From Dyadobacter fermentans DSM 18053 (GTDB lineage: Bacteria; Bacteroidota; Bacteroidia; Cytophagales; Spirosomataceae), in NCBI RefSeq assembly GCF_000023125.1, contig NC_013037.1:930001-994000 (forward strand): DNA of 64,000 nucleotides, in the 5' to 3' direction. Of the stretch, positions 43,597 to 52,238 are shown piece by piece (the first letter of the stretch is position 1; every line of letters starts with the position of its first letter). The notes beneath the pieces were generated by a model. That model was given only the letters and a program-made list of their open reading frames with translations, was not told the origin of the DNA and made no database searches. Both the position numbers and the translations under genes were made by a program.

Positions 43597-45804
43597 ATGA
43601 GTAGTAATTCGGAAGTAATCAACCCGCTGTTTGGTGTAAGCATCGGGTCAACCATCTATGCCCTCACGGGAAAGTTCAGCAGCAGCGTCGTCAGGGACCC
43701 GATCAGCCTCATGATCACCCAGGAGGAATCCCAGAAGTCCATGTCGGGGGAGAGCAGCTACGTGTATTCCGATAAAATGAACCAGGGATCGTTCGGCATG
43801 TCCGGTGCTTACGGCGTTTCGGGGGCAAGTCTGCTCAAATCCTCATTATCGGCCTATGTCGGGAACTCTTCTGCGGTGAGCAGTAAATCGGTATCGGTGA
43901 ATTACAACGCGATGTCGGTGGGAGGGGTGGAATATATCAATTTCGAGGAGCTCACAGCCAGTGACTTCATCGCGGGTCTAAACCTGGCCTGCCAGCAAAG
44001 CATTCTGGCCGTGTTGGACGCGTACAATGCCGTTATGGCCGAGTCGTCCCGATCGGGACTGAACCCGTTGAACGCATTGGGGAACGATGACCCTCAAAGC
44101 AAGTTATTAAAAGATCTGGTAACCGAATGGATCAATAAGTCGGAACGATTTACGCGTGAATTTGCCGACGGGCTGGTCGTAGGCGTAATCTGGGGCGCAT
44201 TTGGAGGGGTTAAAATGGTAATGACCGCCGACAGTTCATCCCAATCCTGGAAGTACGGCGGTCAGGCTGACTTTTCCTATGCCAATGTTTTCGCGTCCGT
44301 GGCAGTGAAAGCAACCTACGACGGCAGCCAGTCGGGCGGCGATGCGAAGGTGGCGGTGAATTGTACGAGCTATGTCAGCGGTTCCGTTCTGGCCCCGCAG
44401 ATCGACAAATGGCTGGATCAGGTGGTGAACAAATCGTTCAGCGAATTGGCCGACGTGAAGGTGATGGATAAAGCGCCGGACATGAAAATCACCCAGGGTG
44501 CACCTACGATCCCCGATTTTGTGAAACCCAAGCCCGGGAGCGACATTGCCGGGAAAGTAGGCGAGATTAAAGACCTGGAAGGCTTGGAGGCCCTGGCGAA
44601 GGCCTCGGCGTACGATAAAGCAAAAAAGGAAAACCCGAACCTTACCCTGGACGAGTTTCTGCGGAATGCCGACAAGCCAGCCGACAGGTCCCAACTGATC
44701 GATTTCGAGGAAGACGTGAGCGAAAGTGATATCGATACGCTGGCGTTGGAAACTGCTCCGAGAAGGAAGCGGGCAGAATCCGTCAGTGCTGTTTCTTACG
44801 AAGGCAAGCCGCTGCAAGCCGAAAAGGCAGCGCAGGAAGTGAGTACCAAGGGATATGTCCCGCTGGGCGTCTGGATAGCCAACTGGCCCGACCTCTTCCC
44901 ATGGATGGCCCAGGGCTATTACAACAGCATCGACCATATCGATGGAGAGGGTGCAGTGCGGGCGCGGGTGATGTTGCAGGACTACCAGGCGCTCAGCAGG
45001 CTGTATTACATCGCGGATTCTTCGGGTATTACCGAATTCAAGAGAAAGGACCCGTCGCAGCCGCGGGTGACCGCGTTGAGTATTGCGGACGCGTTTGCCA
45101 ATGCCGCAGGGAAAATTCAGGATATCGGAGTTAATTTTGGCAAGATGCAGGAGATTTACCAAAATCTTGGAGAAGCTCCGCGGGCTATTTACGCATTGTG
45201 GAACAAAGTGAGTTTCCTCCGAAACTGCGAACTGGGCCTGGGGTTAATCAAGGATGGCAAGACAGTGGGCGCACCTTTGCAGAATAAGGATAACGATGGT
45301 ACCCGCCAGACATATTCGCTCAGTAATTGCAGCTTCGACGGCCGAAACTACACAGTATTCAGTCCATTCTACAAGGTACTGCCATTGCTTACACCCGACG
45401 GCGACATCTGGGCTTTCGGCCCCGCGCAGGGCGGTTTGAGTTCCATTTATGAGTGGGAGGTGGTTTTCACGAAACCCGGCCGGGCGAAATATCTGGAATT
45501 TCAATACGACCAGGACAAGAAACTGCTGAGAAATGCCGATAATGGCGTCAAGCTATATCCGATCCCATTCTCGGCAGCTGGAAGCGTGTCGTGGAAAGGC
45601 ATGTCATTCAGCACCAACGTCGGGGCAATCACCGCCCTGAACAAAAGTCTGCAATCACTCAATGAGCAGCTTTCGAGGCTCAATGCGTGGTCGTTCAGCA
45701 GCGCCAACTGGGATAGGAACTGGAACGGGAAGGATGCTTACCGCCAGCGGAATATCAAGAAGCAATACATCGGCCTGATAGATGAGATCAGAAATGTATT
45801 CTGA
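43597..45804 (+). CDS. MACPF-like pore-forming protein with large unassigned C-terminal region
   Basis: A 735-residue protein without signal peptide. Residues 1-285 read like a MACPF domain. Two Ser/Thr/Gly-rich amphipathic stretches (about 49-110 and 209-263) resemble the regions that unfurl into membrane hairpins. Between them FTREFADGLVVG...GAFGGVKMVM (185-208) matches the MACPF core pattern, in which YGTH is here FADG and a GG bend is kept. Residues 295-410 are a charged, probably flexible linker. Residues 410-735 are a globular region I do not recognise, with Trp/Tyr-rich segments (LGVWIANWPDLFPWMAQGYY). Pairing with an aegerolysin strongly suggests a two-part pore. The family call is inference from motif and context. 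Confidence 0.6.
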   Translation: MSSNSEVINPLFGVSIGSTIYALTGKFSSSVVRDPISLMITQEESQKSMSGESSYVYSDKMNQGSFGMSGAYGVSGASLLKSSLSAYVGNSSAVSSKSVSVNYNAMSVGGVEYINFEELTASDFIAGLNLACQQSILAVLDAYNAVMAESSRSGLNPLNALGNDDPQSKLLKDLVTEWINKSERFTREFADGLVVGVIWGAFGGVKMVMTADSSSQSWKYGGQADFSYANVFASVAVKATYDGSQSGGDAKVAVNCTSYVSGSVLAPQIDKWLDQVVNKSFSELADVKVMDKAPDMKITQGAPTIPDFVKPKPGSDIAGKVGEIKDLEGLEALAKASAYDKAKKENPNLTLDEFLRNADKPADRSQLIDFEEDVSESDIDTLALETAPRRKRAESVSAVSYEGKPLQAEKAAQEVSTKGYVPLGVWIANWPDLFPWMAQGYYNSIDHIDGEGAVRARVMLQDYQALSRLYYIADSSGITEFKRKDPSQPRVTALSIADAFANAAGKIQDIGVNFGKMQEIYQNLGEAPRAIYALWNKVSFLRNCELGLGLIKDGKTVGAPLQNKDNDGTRQTYSLSNCSFDGRNYTVFSPFYKVLPLLTPDGDIWAFGPAQGGLSSIYEWEVVFTKPGRAKYLEFQYDQDKKLLRNADNGVKLYPIPFSAAGSVSWKGMSFSTNVGAITALNKSLQSLNEQLSRLNAWSFSSANWDRNWNGKDAYRQRNIKKQYIGLIDEIRNVF

Positions 45805-45909
45805 TAAAACGTCTTCCGAAGTTGCGATGATGAGAACCGTGCGGTAACAGAGAGGCATGTTTCTAATTGACCTGGATGATTGTTACCCGCTGTGCGGTTG
45901 AAATTAGGA

Positions 45910-45946
45910 AAGAGGCCGCCCCAAAATTAATTTGAGACGGCCTCTT
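45910..45946. terminator. Terminator hairpin between convergent genes
   Basis: AAGAGGCCG at 45910-45918 pairs with CGGCCTCTT at 45938-45946. It lies between the toxin-like operon and the convergent T9SS gene and probably serves both. Confidence 0.65.
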
Positions 45947-45997
45947 GAAATAGAGCTGCTTACGTTGGGCTCTAAAAATCCAATATTCTGTTAGGTA

Positions 45998-48900
45998 TCA
46001 CTCCTTCACAAACCGCTGCACAGTACCGTCGGCGAATTTCAAAATATACAGCCCGCTAATCAATTGCTCTGTATCGAGCTGCTGTCGGTTGCTCGTAACA
46101 GTAATCGATTGCACGCGATGGCCCATGATGTCGTACAAATGTGCGGTTGTTTGCAGCAATGCGTCGCTTGCCTGGAAGGTTATCGATGCTCTCGCAAGAT
46201 TGGGGTAAATGCCTGCCCCGTCTCCGTGGGCCGCGAGTGAAATGATCTTGCTGTACGAAAATGTCCCGTCGAGGTCCGACATTTTCAGCCGGTAGTAACT
46301 CGTGCGGTCATGGCCGGTGCGATCGTGATAACTATATTGAGAACTGCCACTGCCGGCTGCTTCGACCGTCGCTACGCCCACAAAGGTCCGCGCATTGCTG
46401 CTGCGCTGGATCTCGAATTGATCCGTATTGATTTCGCTGGCCGTGCTCCATTGCAGCACATTGCTTCCTGCTTCTTTGGTAGCGGTAAAGGAAACCAGGT
46501 TGAGCGGCAATGTCGACTGGCGCGTTTTTACAAAAAATCCGCTGAAACCGGTTACGTCAAAGCTCACTTCCCAGTGCCGCGCATCGGCGTTCCATTCTAT
46601 CTTTCCATTTGCTTCTGAAGGCTTGAAAGAAACTACGTCGCCAATGTAAGAGTTGGGCAGACCAGATCCGTCAATGCTGAATCCGGGACGTTTTTCAATC
46701 CACAGATTTGCCTTGTGATTCTCTACATCTGCCGCATCGAGCGGCAGCTTGATCTCGTTCACCTCATTGAAATCGGTGAATTCCTGTTGGGTAAAATAAA
46801 GTGTAACCCGTGCCGTAGCCTGCTGGGTGTCGATTCCTGGTGAGATCTGATAGTGCCTTTTCACAAAATTCGCCGGCTGGGAACTGGCTACCCACACTTT
46901 GGCACTGACATAGCCCTTAACCGGTGCCGGACCATTGGGCAAGAGATAGGCTACTAACCTGCAGTTGGAGTCAAAGGAAGTCAGCACCTTGTCCCTATCG
47001 ATGGTCGCGGAGGCTTCGTCGAGGTCACTGGCCAGTTCACGGGTTTCGCCTCCAAATTCATAGGCGCCCATATCTGTCATGTGCTCCCGTATCCTTGGTT
47101 TACTCTCCAGATCGGTGTTAAGACCTGACAGGTCAGGCGTAAGCCCGGCCTGGAAGTAATTGAATCCCGTGTTGACGCCCGGGCTGCACGGCTGCAAGCG
47201 GTAGTTGCCCGCGGCGGCATTTACAAAAAGCGGATCAATCCCGGGCGGCTGAGGAGCGTTGGGATCAGTAGGCGGATTTGGGTCTACAAGGCTGTACTCA
47301 ATGGTCGGGCTCGAAGATGGCTCGCTGAAAACACCCAGCTGGTTGCCGTAAATGATGCAGTTACGAATTTTGGGACCGGAATTGCCTAAATTCGCTATTC
47401 CCACGCTCCCAGGACCCGTCGTTGTATTCCCGGTAATCGTACAATTGGTGATGACGGGAGACGATGACATATTGACGATACCCACCACTGTACCAGAACC
47501 TTGGTTGCCGACAATAGCGCAGTTGGTGGTGATTGCATTAGATTCGTAGTTCATTATCCCACCTGCCATAAATGCACCATTTAGCGGGTTACCGGTGATC
47601 AACAGATTGGAAAGCGTCGGGGAGGACTGGGAATTGGAAATCCCGTTCATACCTCCTGTAATTGTAAAACCATCCAGGACAGCAGACGGGGTAATTCCAG
47701 CATCGCTGTTGGCAACAACTAACTGGCCACTCCCACGGAGTATGCTATTATTGACTTTAACAGAGAGATCGCGCTCACCAAGGCTTGTTTCAGTTCCGGC
47801 AAAGCCCCCATAGATTTTCACGCCTTCCTTCATCACAAGCGGATGGTCCTTGTCAAGCAAGTACTGGCCGCCGGCAACCCACACCTGTTGTCCGGCTAAG
47901 GACCTATCGATAGCGTCTTGCGGATTTCCTGCTGCACATTCCCAGGTTATTCCCGAGCCCGTTCCGCCCGGCTTGATGAACAGGACTCCCGTTACAGCCG
48001 GCTCGCGCAGTGCCTGGTATTCGTACGCCCCCAGATCCGCATTTCCGCCGTCAAAAAACCGGGTGTTTCCATCCAGGTCCGTCGAGATACCAGATATGTC
48101 GGGGTTCTGGCCGCTGGCATAGTAAATGTTGCTGCCCATGTTCACAGCCGGACTGCATTTCTGTAATCTGTAATTTCCCGACGCAGGGTTTTCAAAAAAC
48201 GGGTCGTTTTTAGTGGGGATTAATCCTGAGGGACCTTCGGTAAAGTCTGTGAATAACTGGCTGTCCCTGATGTCCGCAGAACTCGACTCGTGGCTTCGTA
48301 TGTCGGCAATTACCGCTGAAATGATACTGTTTCGGATTTTGGGTACGGAATTCAACATATTGCCGATGCCAACCGCCTTGGCCTGGGTTTTTTTAGTGGC
48401 AATTGTGCAATTGAGCAGCACAGGAGCAGAATTTGAATTAATTAAAACTGCGGCTTCGACTGTATTATCGACAATAGCGCAGTTGACCAGGACCGGCGCA
48501 GATCCGCTGTTGGACAGCGCAGCGGCCCCCTGATTGCCTGTTATGATCACATTTACGAACAAGGGTGAGCTATCCACAATGATTACCGCACCAAGAGAAT
48601 TGGAGGCACCATTTTCTTTAAAGAACAGATTCGACAAGGTGGGCGAAGAGTGATAGTTGCGCATACCGCCCAATATGCCTCCTATAACCGTAAAGCCATC
48701 CAGTAACGTAGCTCTTGTCAGGCCGTCCGCCTCCGTGTGGTCATTGTTAATGGTGTAAGAATGTAGGCGACCGCCAGTAATCACACTTTTGTTCTGGGTC
48801 AGTTTTAAGTTTCGATCAGTCAGATTCGCTTCGGTTCCCGAAAAACCACCATAGACCTTTACACCTTCTTTTAAGCTCAGTCCCGCCGATGAAAATTCCG

Positions 48901-49165
48901 GATAGTAGGTGCCTCCGGCGACCCAAATCTGATCGCCAGCTTCGCTTTGGTCGATAGTGGACTGCAGCGTGTTATAGGCGGTGCCCCAGCTGCGCCCATC
49001 CTTCGTAGTAGCTCCCCCCGAATAGGTCACATACCAGATCTTCGCCTGGGCGGATGCAATGATTGAAAATGTGCTTAGAAACAAAAAAATCGCCCGGCAG
49101 AGGGCGGTTCGAGGGAAGACAAAGAACAGTTTTTCATTCTTTGAGGAACGGATAGTTGAATGCAT
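45998..49165 (-). CDS. Secreted right-handed beta-helix protein with T9SS C-terminal domain
   Basis: A 1055-residue exported protein (signal peptide ends IIASAQA). It has two similar modules of about 350 residues. Each opens with a WVAGGTYY / WVAGGQYL strand, has KEGVKVYGGFSGTE / KEGVKIYGGFAGTE, runs through beta-helix turns (VLVNCAIVDN, VITNCTITGN) and ends DLGAYEY / DMGAYEF. These are choice-of-anchor-Q/pectate-lyase-like helices, an internal duplication. The last 80 residues form a T9SS type A sorting domain (IYPNLARASI... LISGLYILKFADGTVQRFVK). It is likely cell-surface anchored or secreted; its ligand is unknown. Convergent with the toxin-like operon. Confidence 0.88.
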   Translation of the reverse strand: MHSTIRSSKNEKLFFVFPRTALCRAIFLFLSTFSIIASAQAKIWYVTYSGGATTKDGRSWGTAYNTLQSTIDQSEAGDQIWVAGGTYYPEFSSAGLSLKEGVKVYGGFSGTEANLTDRNLKLTQNKSVITGGRLHSYTINNDHTEADGLTRATLLDGFTVIGGILGGMRNYHSSPTLSNLFFKENGASNSLGAVIIVDSSPLFVNVIITGNQGAAALSNSGSAPVLVNCAIVDNTVEAAVLINSNSAPVLLNCTIATKKTQAKAVGIGNMLNSVPKIRNSIISAVIADIRSHESSSADIRDSQLFTDFTEGPSGLIPTKNDPFFENPASGNYRLQKCSPAVNMGSNIYYASGQNPDISGISTDLDGNTRFFDGGNADLGAYEYQALREPAVTGVLFIKPGGTGSGITWECAAGNPQDAIDRSLAGQQVWVAGGQYLLDKDHPLVMKEGVKIYGGFAGTETSLGERDLSVKVNNSILRGSGQLVVANSDAGITPSAVLDGFTITGGMNGISNSQSSPTLSNLLITGNPLNGAFMAGGIMNYESNAITTNCAIVGNQGSGTVVGIVNMSSSPVITNCTITGNTTTGPGSVGIANLGNSGPKIRNCIIYGNQLGVFSEPSSSPTIEYSLVDPNPPTDPNAPQPPGIDPLFVNAAAGNYRLQPCSPGVNTGFNYFQAGLTPDLSGLNTDLESKPRIREHMTDMGAYEFGGETRELASDLDEASATIDRDKVLTSFDSNCRLVAYLLPNGPAPVKGYVSAKVWVASSQPANFVKRHYQISPGIDTQQATARVTLYFTQQEFTDFNEVNEIKLPLDAADVENHKANLWIEKRPGFSIDGSGLPNSYIGDVVSFKPSEANGKIEWNADARHWEVSFDVTGFSGFFVKTRQSTLPLNLVSFTATKEAGSNVLQWSTASEINTDQFEIQRSSNARTFVGVATVEAAGSGSSQYSYHDRTGHDRTSYYRLKMSDLDGTFSYSKIISLAAHGDGAGIYPNLARASITFQASDALLQTTAHLYDIMGHRVQSITVTSNRQQLDTEQLISGLYILKFADGTVQRFVKE

Positions 49166-49326
49166 ACCAAGCAGAAATAGAGGAGTTTAGAAATTTCGTT
49201 AAAGCAATGGATTTAATCCGAGAAAACCCAAAGGGTATTGCGGACAAAGTTTGGTATAAAATCACCAAAATAACCCACGATAGGTATTTTTGTCGTTTCT
49301 TGAACTCATCAAGAGGGACTCCCTTA

Positions 49327-49395
49327 CCATCATGGTTGCTTTCGGGCTTCTGCATGTCAGAAATTGCCTATGAGCTCGGATTTGTAAAGAATTGA
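49327..49395 (+). pseudogene. Fragment of an AraC-family regulator (C-terminal HTH piece)
   Basis: Twenty-two codons, reading LLSGFCMSEIAYELGFVKN at the end, match the second helix-turn-helix of AraC regulators (compare MSEIAYELGF). The rest of the domain is missing and a stop follows at once. The adjacent upstream sequence has no AraC likeness. Confidence 0.45.
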
Positions 49396-49409
49396 TTTTG
49401 ATAACTTTG
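49381..49409 (+). promoter_or_regulatory. Bacteroidota-type promoter before the AraC N-terminal fragment
   Basis: TTTG at 49381-49384 and TAACTTTG at 49402-49409 fit the -33/-7 consensus (TTTG ... TAnnTTTG) with 17 bases between. The ATG at 49414 is 4 bases further, implying a very short leader. Confidence 0.6.
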
Positions 49410-49413
49410 CCAC

Positions 49414-49581
49414 ATGCAAAGTGAAGAAAAGACTGGAATACTCGGACTAAATAAGTTGGACCTTCGACTCAAAGGTTTTAAAGTTCACGCCCTTCCGGAA
49501 TCAACACATGTTCCGGTCAAAGCCGCGCGGCGGGACTTTTACAAAATGGGTCTGGTCAATGGCGAGATGCCCATTAATTAA
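49414..49581 (+). pseudogene. AraC-family regulator, N-terminal fragment cut by an ATTA repeat
   Basis: Fifty-five codons that look like the start of an AraC-type sensor domain. The stretch HVPVKAARRDFYKMGLVNGE resembles the conserved PARRDFYK...V motif at the N-terminus of Bacteroidota AraC regulators. The frame ends in the tetranucleotide repeat at 49573-49601, and no continuing domain is seen in any frame afterwards. A good promoter precedes it, so a short peptide may still be made. Confidence 0.55.
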
Positions 49582-49601
49582 TTAATTAATTAATTAATTA
49601 A
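49573..49601. repeat. ATTA tetranucleotide tandem repeat (7 units)
   Basis: Twenty-nine bases of ATTA units, seven full copies plus one base. Every reading frame through the tract meets TAA, so it always ends translation from the AraC fragment. Confidence 0.9.
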
Positions 49602-49610
49602 GCTATGCTG

Positions 49611-49799
49611 CCTGAGCCGAGCGTAACAAATATAAAAGACTATGACCCTGGAAAGCATGACCAGCCGCGCGATTAAGTTAAATGCAGGGTCGTCACCCAC
49701 CATATGGTGCGCAGCGAAGGCCAGAAGGAAATGCTGATCTATACAGTACTTCAGTCGTTTCATGAGATTTATAGTCGGAGGCCGACTTTTATTTCTTAG
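49611..49799 (+). pseudogene. Unassigned coding remnant, one internal stop
   Basis: One frame reads protein-like over 62 codons with a single TAA at 49674-49676: NIKDYDPGKHDQPRD before it and THHMVRSEGQKEMLIYTVLQ after it. The end overlaps the stop of the convergent hydrolase and the direct repeat. I do not recognise the family. It could be chance, but the run of sense codons around one stop suggests decay. Confidence 0.3.
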
Positions 49800-51486
49800 G
49801 CACCCTGAATTGCAATCTCTTTACCCAAATAGCCTGATGATCCATTTCCCGACGGTATGCGTCAATTATAAACTCGCGATTTGCTGAAACATTACCGTTA
49901 AATACCGAAATGCCATTTATTACAACTGCAATGGGCTTCTTAAAATCAATCATTTCAGGCGATAAATAAATACTGACAGATTTTACGCGGGAGGTTTTTA
50001 GCTCAAAACGATTGTTTGAGTAGTAGGCCTCAACAGCTCCCGATCGACGCGGAAAACCAAATGCCTGAGAAGTGCTGTCAAGGATAATTTCGGGGTTCAT
50101 CACTTCTCGCCACCCGGTAACCGCGAAGTTTTGATGAGTATGCCATGATGCCTTTTTGATCAGGGTATCAAGTTCGTTTATTGCAAGCCAGTCAACACGT
50201 CCATGCCTCACATTGTCACACTCCCAATATAATCTAGGTTGAAATGGATTCCGTCTTTTGACCAATAGATTGTTAAAAAGGGCTTCATATATTTTCACAA
50301 CAGTACTATCCTGGGAATTAACGAGAAACGAATGATTGCGGTGCCCCACAACTTCTTGATTAACCCAATCTATGTTAAGCTGCTTGGCCAAATTCGCTAA
50401 GGTTCTATGACCCTCTAAGGGAAAATAGTAGTCGTAGTCAGTCGACACATTGTAAAAAGAACGATTGGTCCCGTTAAGCAAAAAAGTCCCGCCAGTCCGC
50501 ACTTGTGGTCGATTATTTAAACCTGCAAAGCCAGCAAACAGGCCTGGTTGTTTCAAGAGGTAGGAGAAGGCACCAGTCGCGCCGTTCGAATGGCCGGCCA
50601 GATACACGCGTTGGTCATCAATAGAATACATTTTTTTAACCTGTCGAACCAGGTTGGGAACCAGATCAAAACCGTCGTCAGGCATCATCCAGTTATAACG
50701 GTTGGTGCTATACGGGAAAACTGCAATCACGCCAGATTGATAGGCGCGATCAAAAAAAGGTCTGCCGAAGAAGGCAATATGCCGCGTACTGTCGGCAACG
50801 TCGGGTAATGTAATTTGTCGGCTGACAGCCCCGTGCAATACGACTACCATAGGATAGCGTCGATGTACATCAAAGTTAATCGGTAGCTGTGCTAAGTAAG
50901 GAAATTCCAGCGAGTCTGACAGGGTGAGCCAGTAGTAGCCGAAACGCCCGGAATGGGAATAGCTATGAACCGGACTTGTGACCTGAATTGCTTTAGAAAG
51001 CTCCTCGGCAGATGAAATATTAGCCAGAGAACCCAGATGATTTTCGGTTTGACCAAGCAGTTCGCGCTGGTAGTTTCGAAAAGGCAAACTTTCCTGAATA
51101 CGCTTTTGGCGCTCCTTTTCCTTGAGCTGAGCCACCCTATCCATCAGTTGTATCCATCGGCTATCTTTTCGTAGCCAATCAAAACTGCTCCCGAAGCCAG
51201 CATTGGTCGCTATTTCCGAGTCGACTACCAATGTTGCATACTTAATGGCCAAATCCGCATTGTGATTGCGGCTGGCGAAGGTCGCTGCATTCAAATAGCG
51301 CCAATTTTTCTCAGAAGGATCCGCTTCTGCCGCCTTTAACGCCCAATGAATTGCTCTTTCCCAATTCTGTCTGCCCATATTTGCTCCCATGCTATCCAGT
51401 GCAGGACTTTTTGATTGGGCTAAGCAAAGCAGTGGTATCAGAATTTTGATTACAGTAACCGCGGTAAGGTAAATAGTATTTTTCAT
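49789..51486 (-). CDS. Secreted alpha/beta hydrolase with N-terminal TPR-like helices
   Basis: A 565-residue exported protein (signal peptide ends LLCLAQ). Residues 35-125 are helical with a TPR-like look (NWERAIHWALKAAEADPSEK). Residues 205-420 form an alpha/beta-hydrolase of the esterase/PHB-depolymerase type: oxyanion region VVVLHGAV, nucleophile elbow LAGHSNGATGAF (Ser300) and a late His in VGHRNHSF. The C-terminal 140 residues form a beta-rich domain also found decayed at 41744. Probably an esterase acting on plant cell-wall or other polymer esters; substrate unknown. Confidence 0.8.
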   Translation of the reverse strand: MKNTIYLTAVTVIKILIPLLCLAQSKSPALDSMGANMGRQNWERAIHWALKAAEADPSEKNWRYLNAATFASRNHNADLAIKYATLVVDSEIATNAGFGSSFDWLRKDSRWIQLMDRVAQLKEKERQKRIQESLPFRNYQRELLGQTENHLGSLANISSAEELSKAIQVTSPVHSYSHSGRFGYYWLTLSDSLEFPYLAQLPINFDVHRRYPMVVVLHGAVSRQITLPDVADSTRHIAFFGRPFFDRAYQSGVIAVFPYSTNRYNWMMPDDGFDLVPNLVRQVKKMYSIDDQRVYLAGHSNGATGAFSYLLKQPGLFAGFAGLNNRPQVRTGGTFLLNGTNRSFYNVSTDYDYYFPLEGHRTLANLAKQLNIDWVNQEVVGHRNHSFLVNSQDSTVVKIYEALFNNLLVKRRNPFQPRLYWECDNVRHGRVDWLAINELDTLIKKASWHTHQNFAVTGWREVMNPEIILDSTSQAFGFPRRSGAVEAYYSNNRFELKTSRVKSVSIYLSPEMIDFKKPIAVVINGISVFNGNVSANREFIIDAYRREMDHQAIWVKRLQFRVPKK

Positions 51487-52238
51487 TCGAATATGTATTT
51501 ACGGTAAGAATAGTCAACGCCCATTTATGTTTTAATCTGAGTTGGATAGTCGAAAGAGACAATTAGGATAACAACGTTGCATTGCTTCTTAGAGCAAAGA
51601 ATAATGGAGCAAAGCAGGTTACGGAAAAGGTTACCGGAATGTTATGACCTGAGTTGAACCGGAATGATATGCTTATCTTTAAAAAGCTCACAATGTCTTT
51701 TAATCACCGCATCACTCACCGGGAAACATTACTCTTGGTCAATTTATGAGGGAAGTTACACTGCATTACGCACAACGGGTTGCGTATTGCCGGAAGGCGG
51801 GGAACTTTAGCACTAAAGTTCAATCAAGTAACAAATGTTGAACCTTGCCCGGATTTCCATTCGAAGTTGTTCAGCCCTACTTTTGGCAATACCTTATTAG
51901 CCGTTCGCCCATTAGGTTTTTGCAAATATATTTCTTATCATTTGTGTAATCGTTTCGTTCTAAAGTTTTAGTCCAAGCGGTTTGAAATGTCATGTCCTTC
52001 AGATAAATGCAAGGATCCAGACGTGTCCGACTATCACAATGACTATTGCTGGCAGAGGGGTGAAGATATCCGGCTTGACCTCTTATGCAAACCTGGCAAA
52101 GATGGTAAAACGACTTATCTCTGAATCTGGATGACTCCCAATTCGAACTGCTTACAGAGAATAGCCCTGTGAACTCATTATCTTTCACAGTAAGTCCTGA
52201 CGGCCAGTCAGCAACATTATTCATGAAGATAACCACCT
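51487..52238. other. 752-bp stretch without an intact gene
   Basis: The middle is low in coding signal. Near the end (52109-52255) one frame reads protein-like for 48 codons: SQFELLTENSPVNSLSFTVS, then PDGQSATLFMKITTYERSY and a TGA, overlapping the first codons of the GH43 gene. It looks like the 3' end of a lost gene, family not recognised. A stop lies just upstream in that frame. Confidence 0.4.

Noticed and set aside
45998..49165. T9SS beta-helix protein as a fourth part of the toxin-like system
   Set aside because: It is convergent, has its own terminator and signal peptide, and no functional link beyond sharing the bracketed segment.
49573..49601. ATTA repeat as a phase-variation switch for an AraC regulator
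   Set aside because: TAA occurs in all three frames of an ATTA tract, so changing unit number cannot restore reading through it.
51877..52236. 119-codon minus-strand frame in the gap before the GH43 gene
   Set aside because: No family likeness, odd composition, and it overlaps the plus-strand remnant that reads more like protein.
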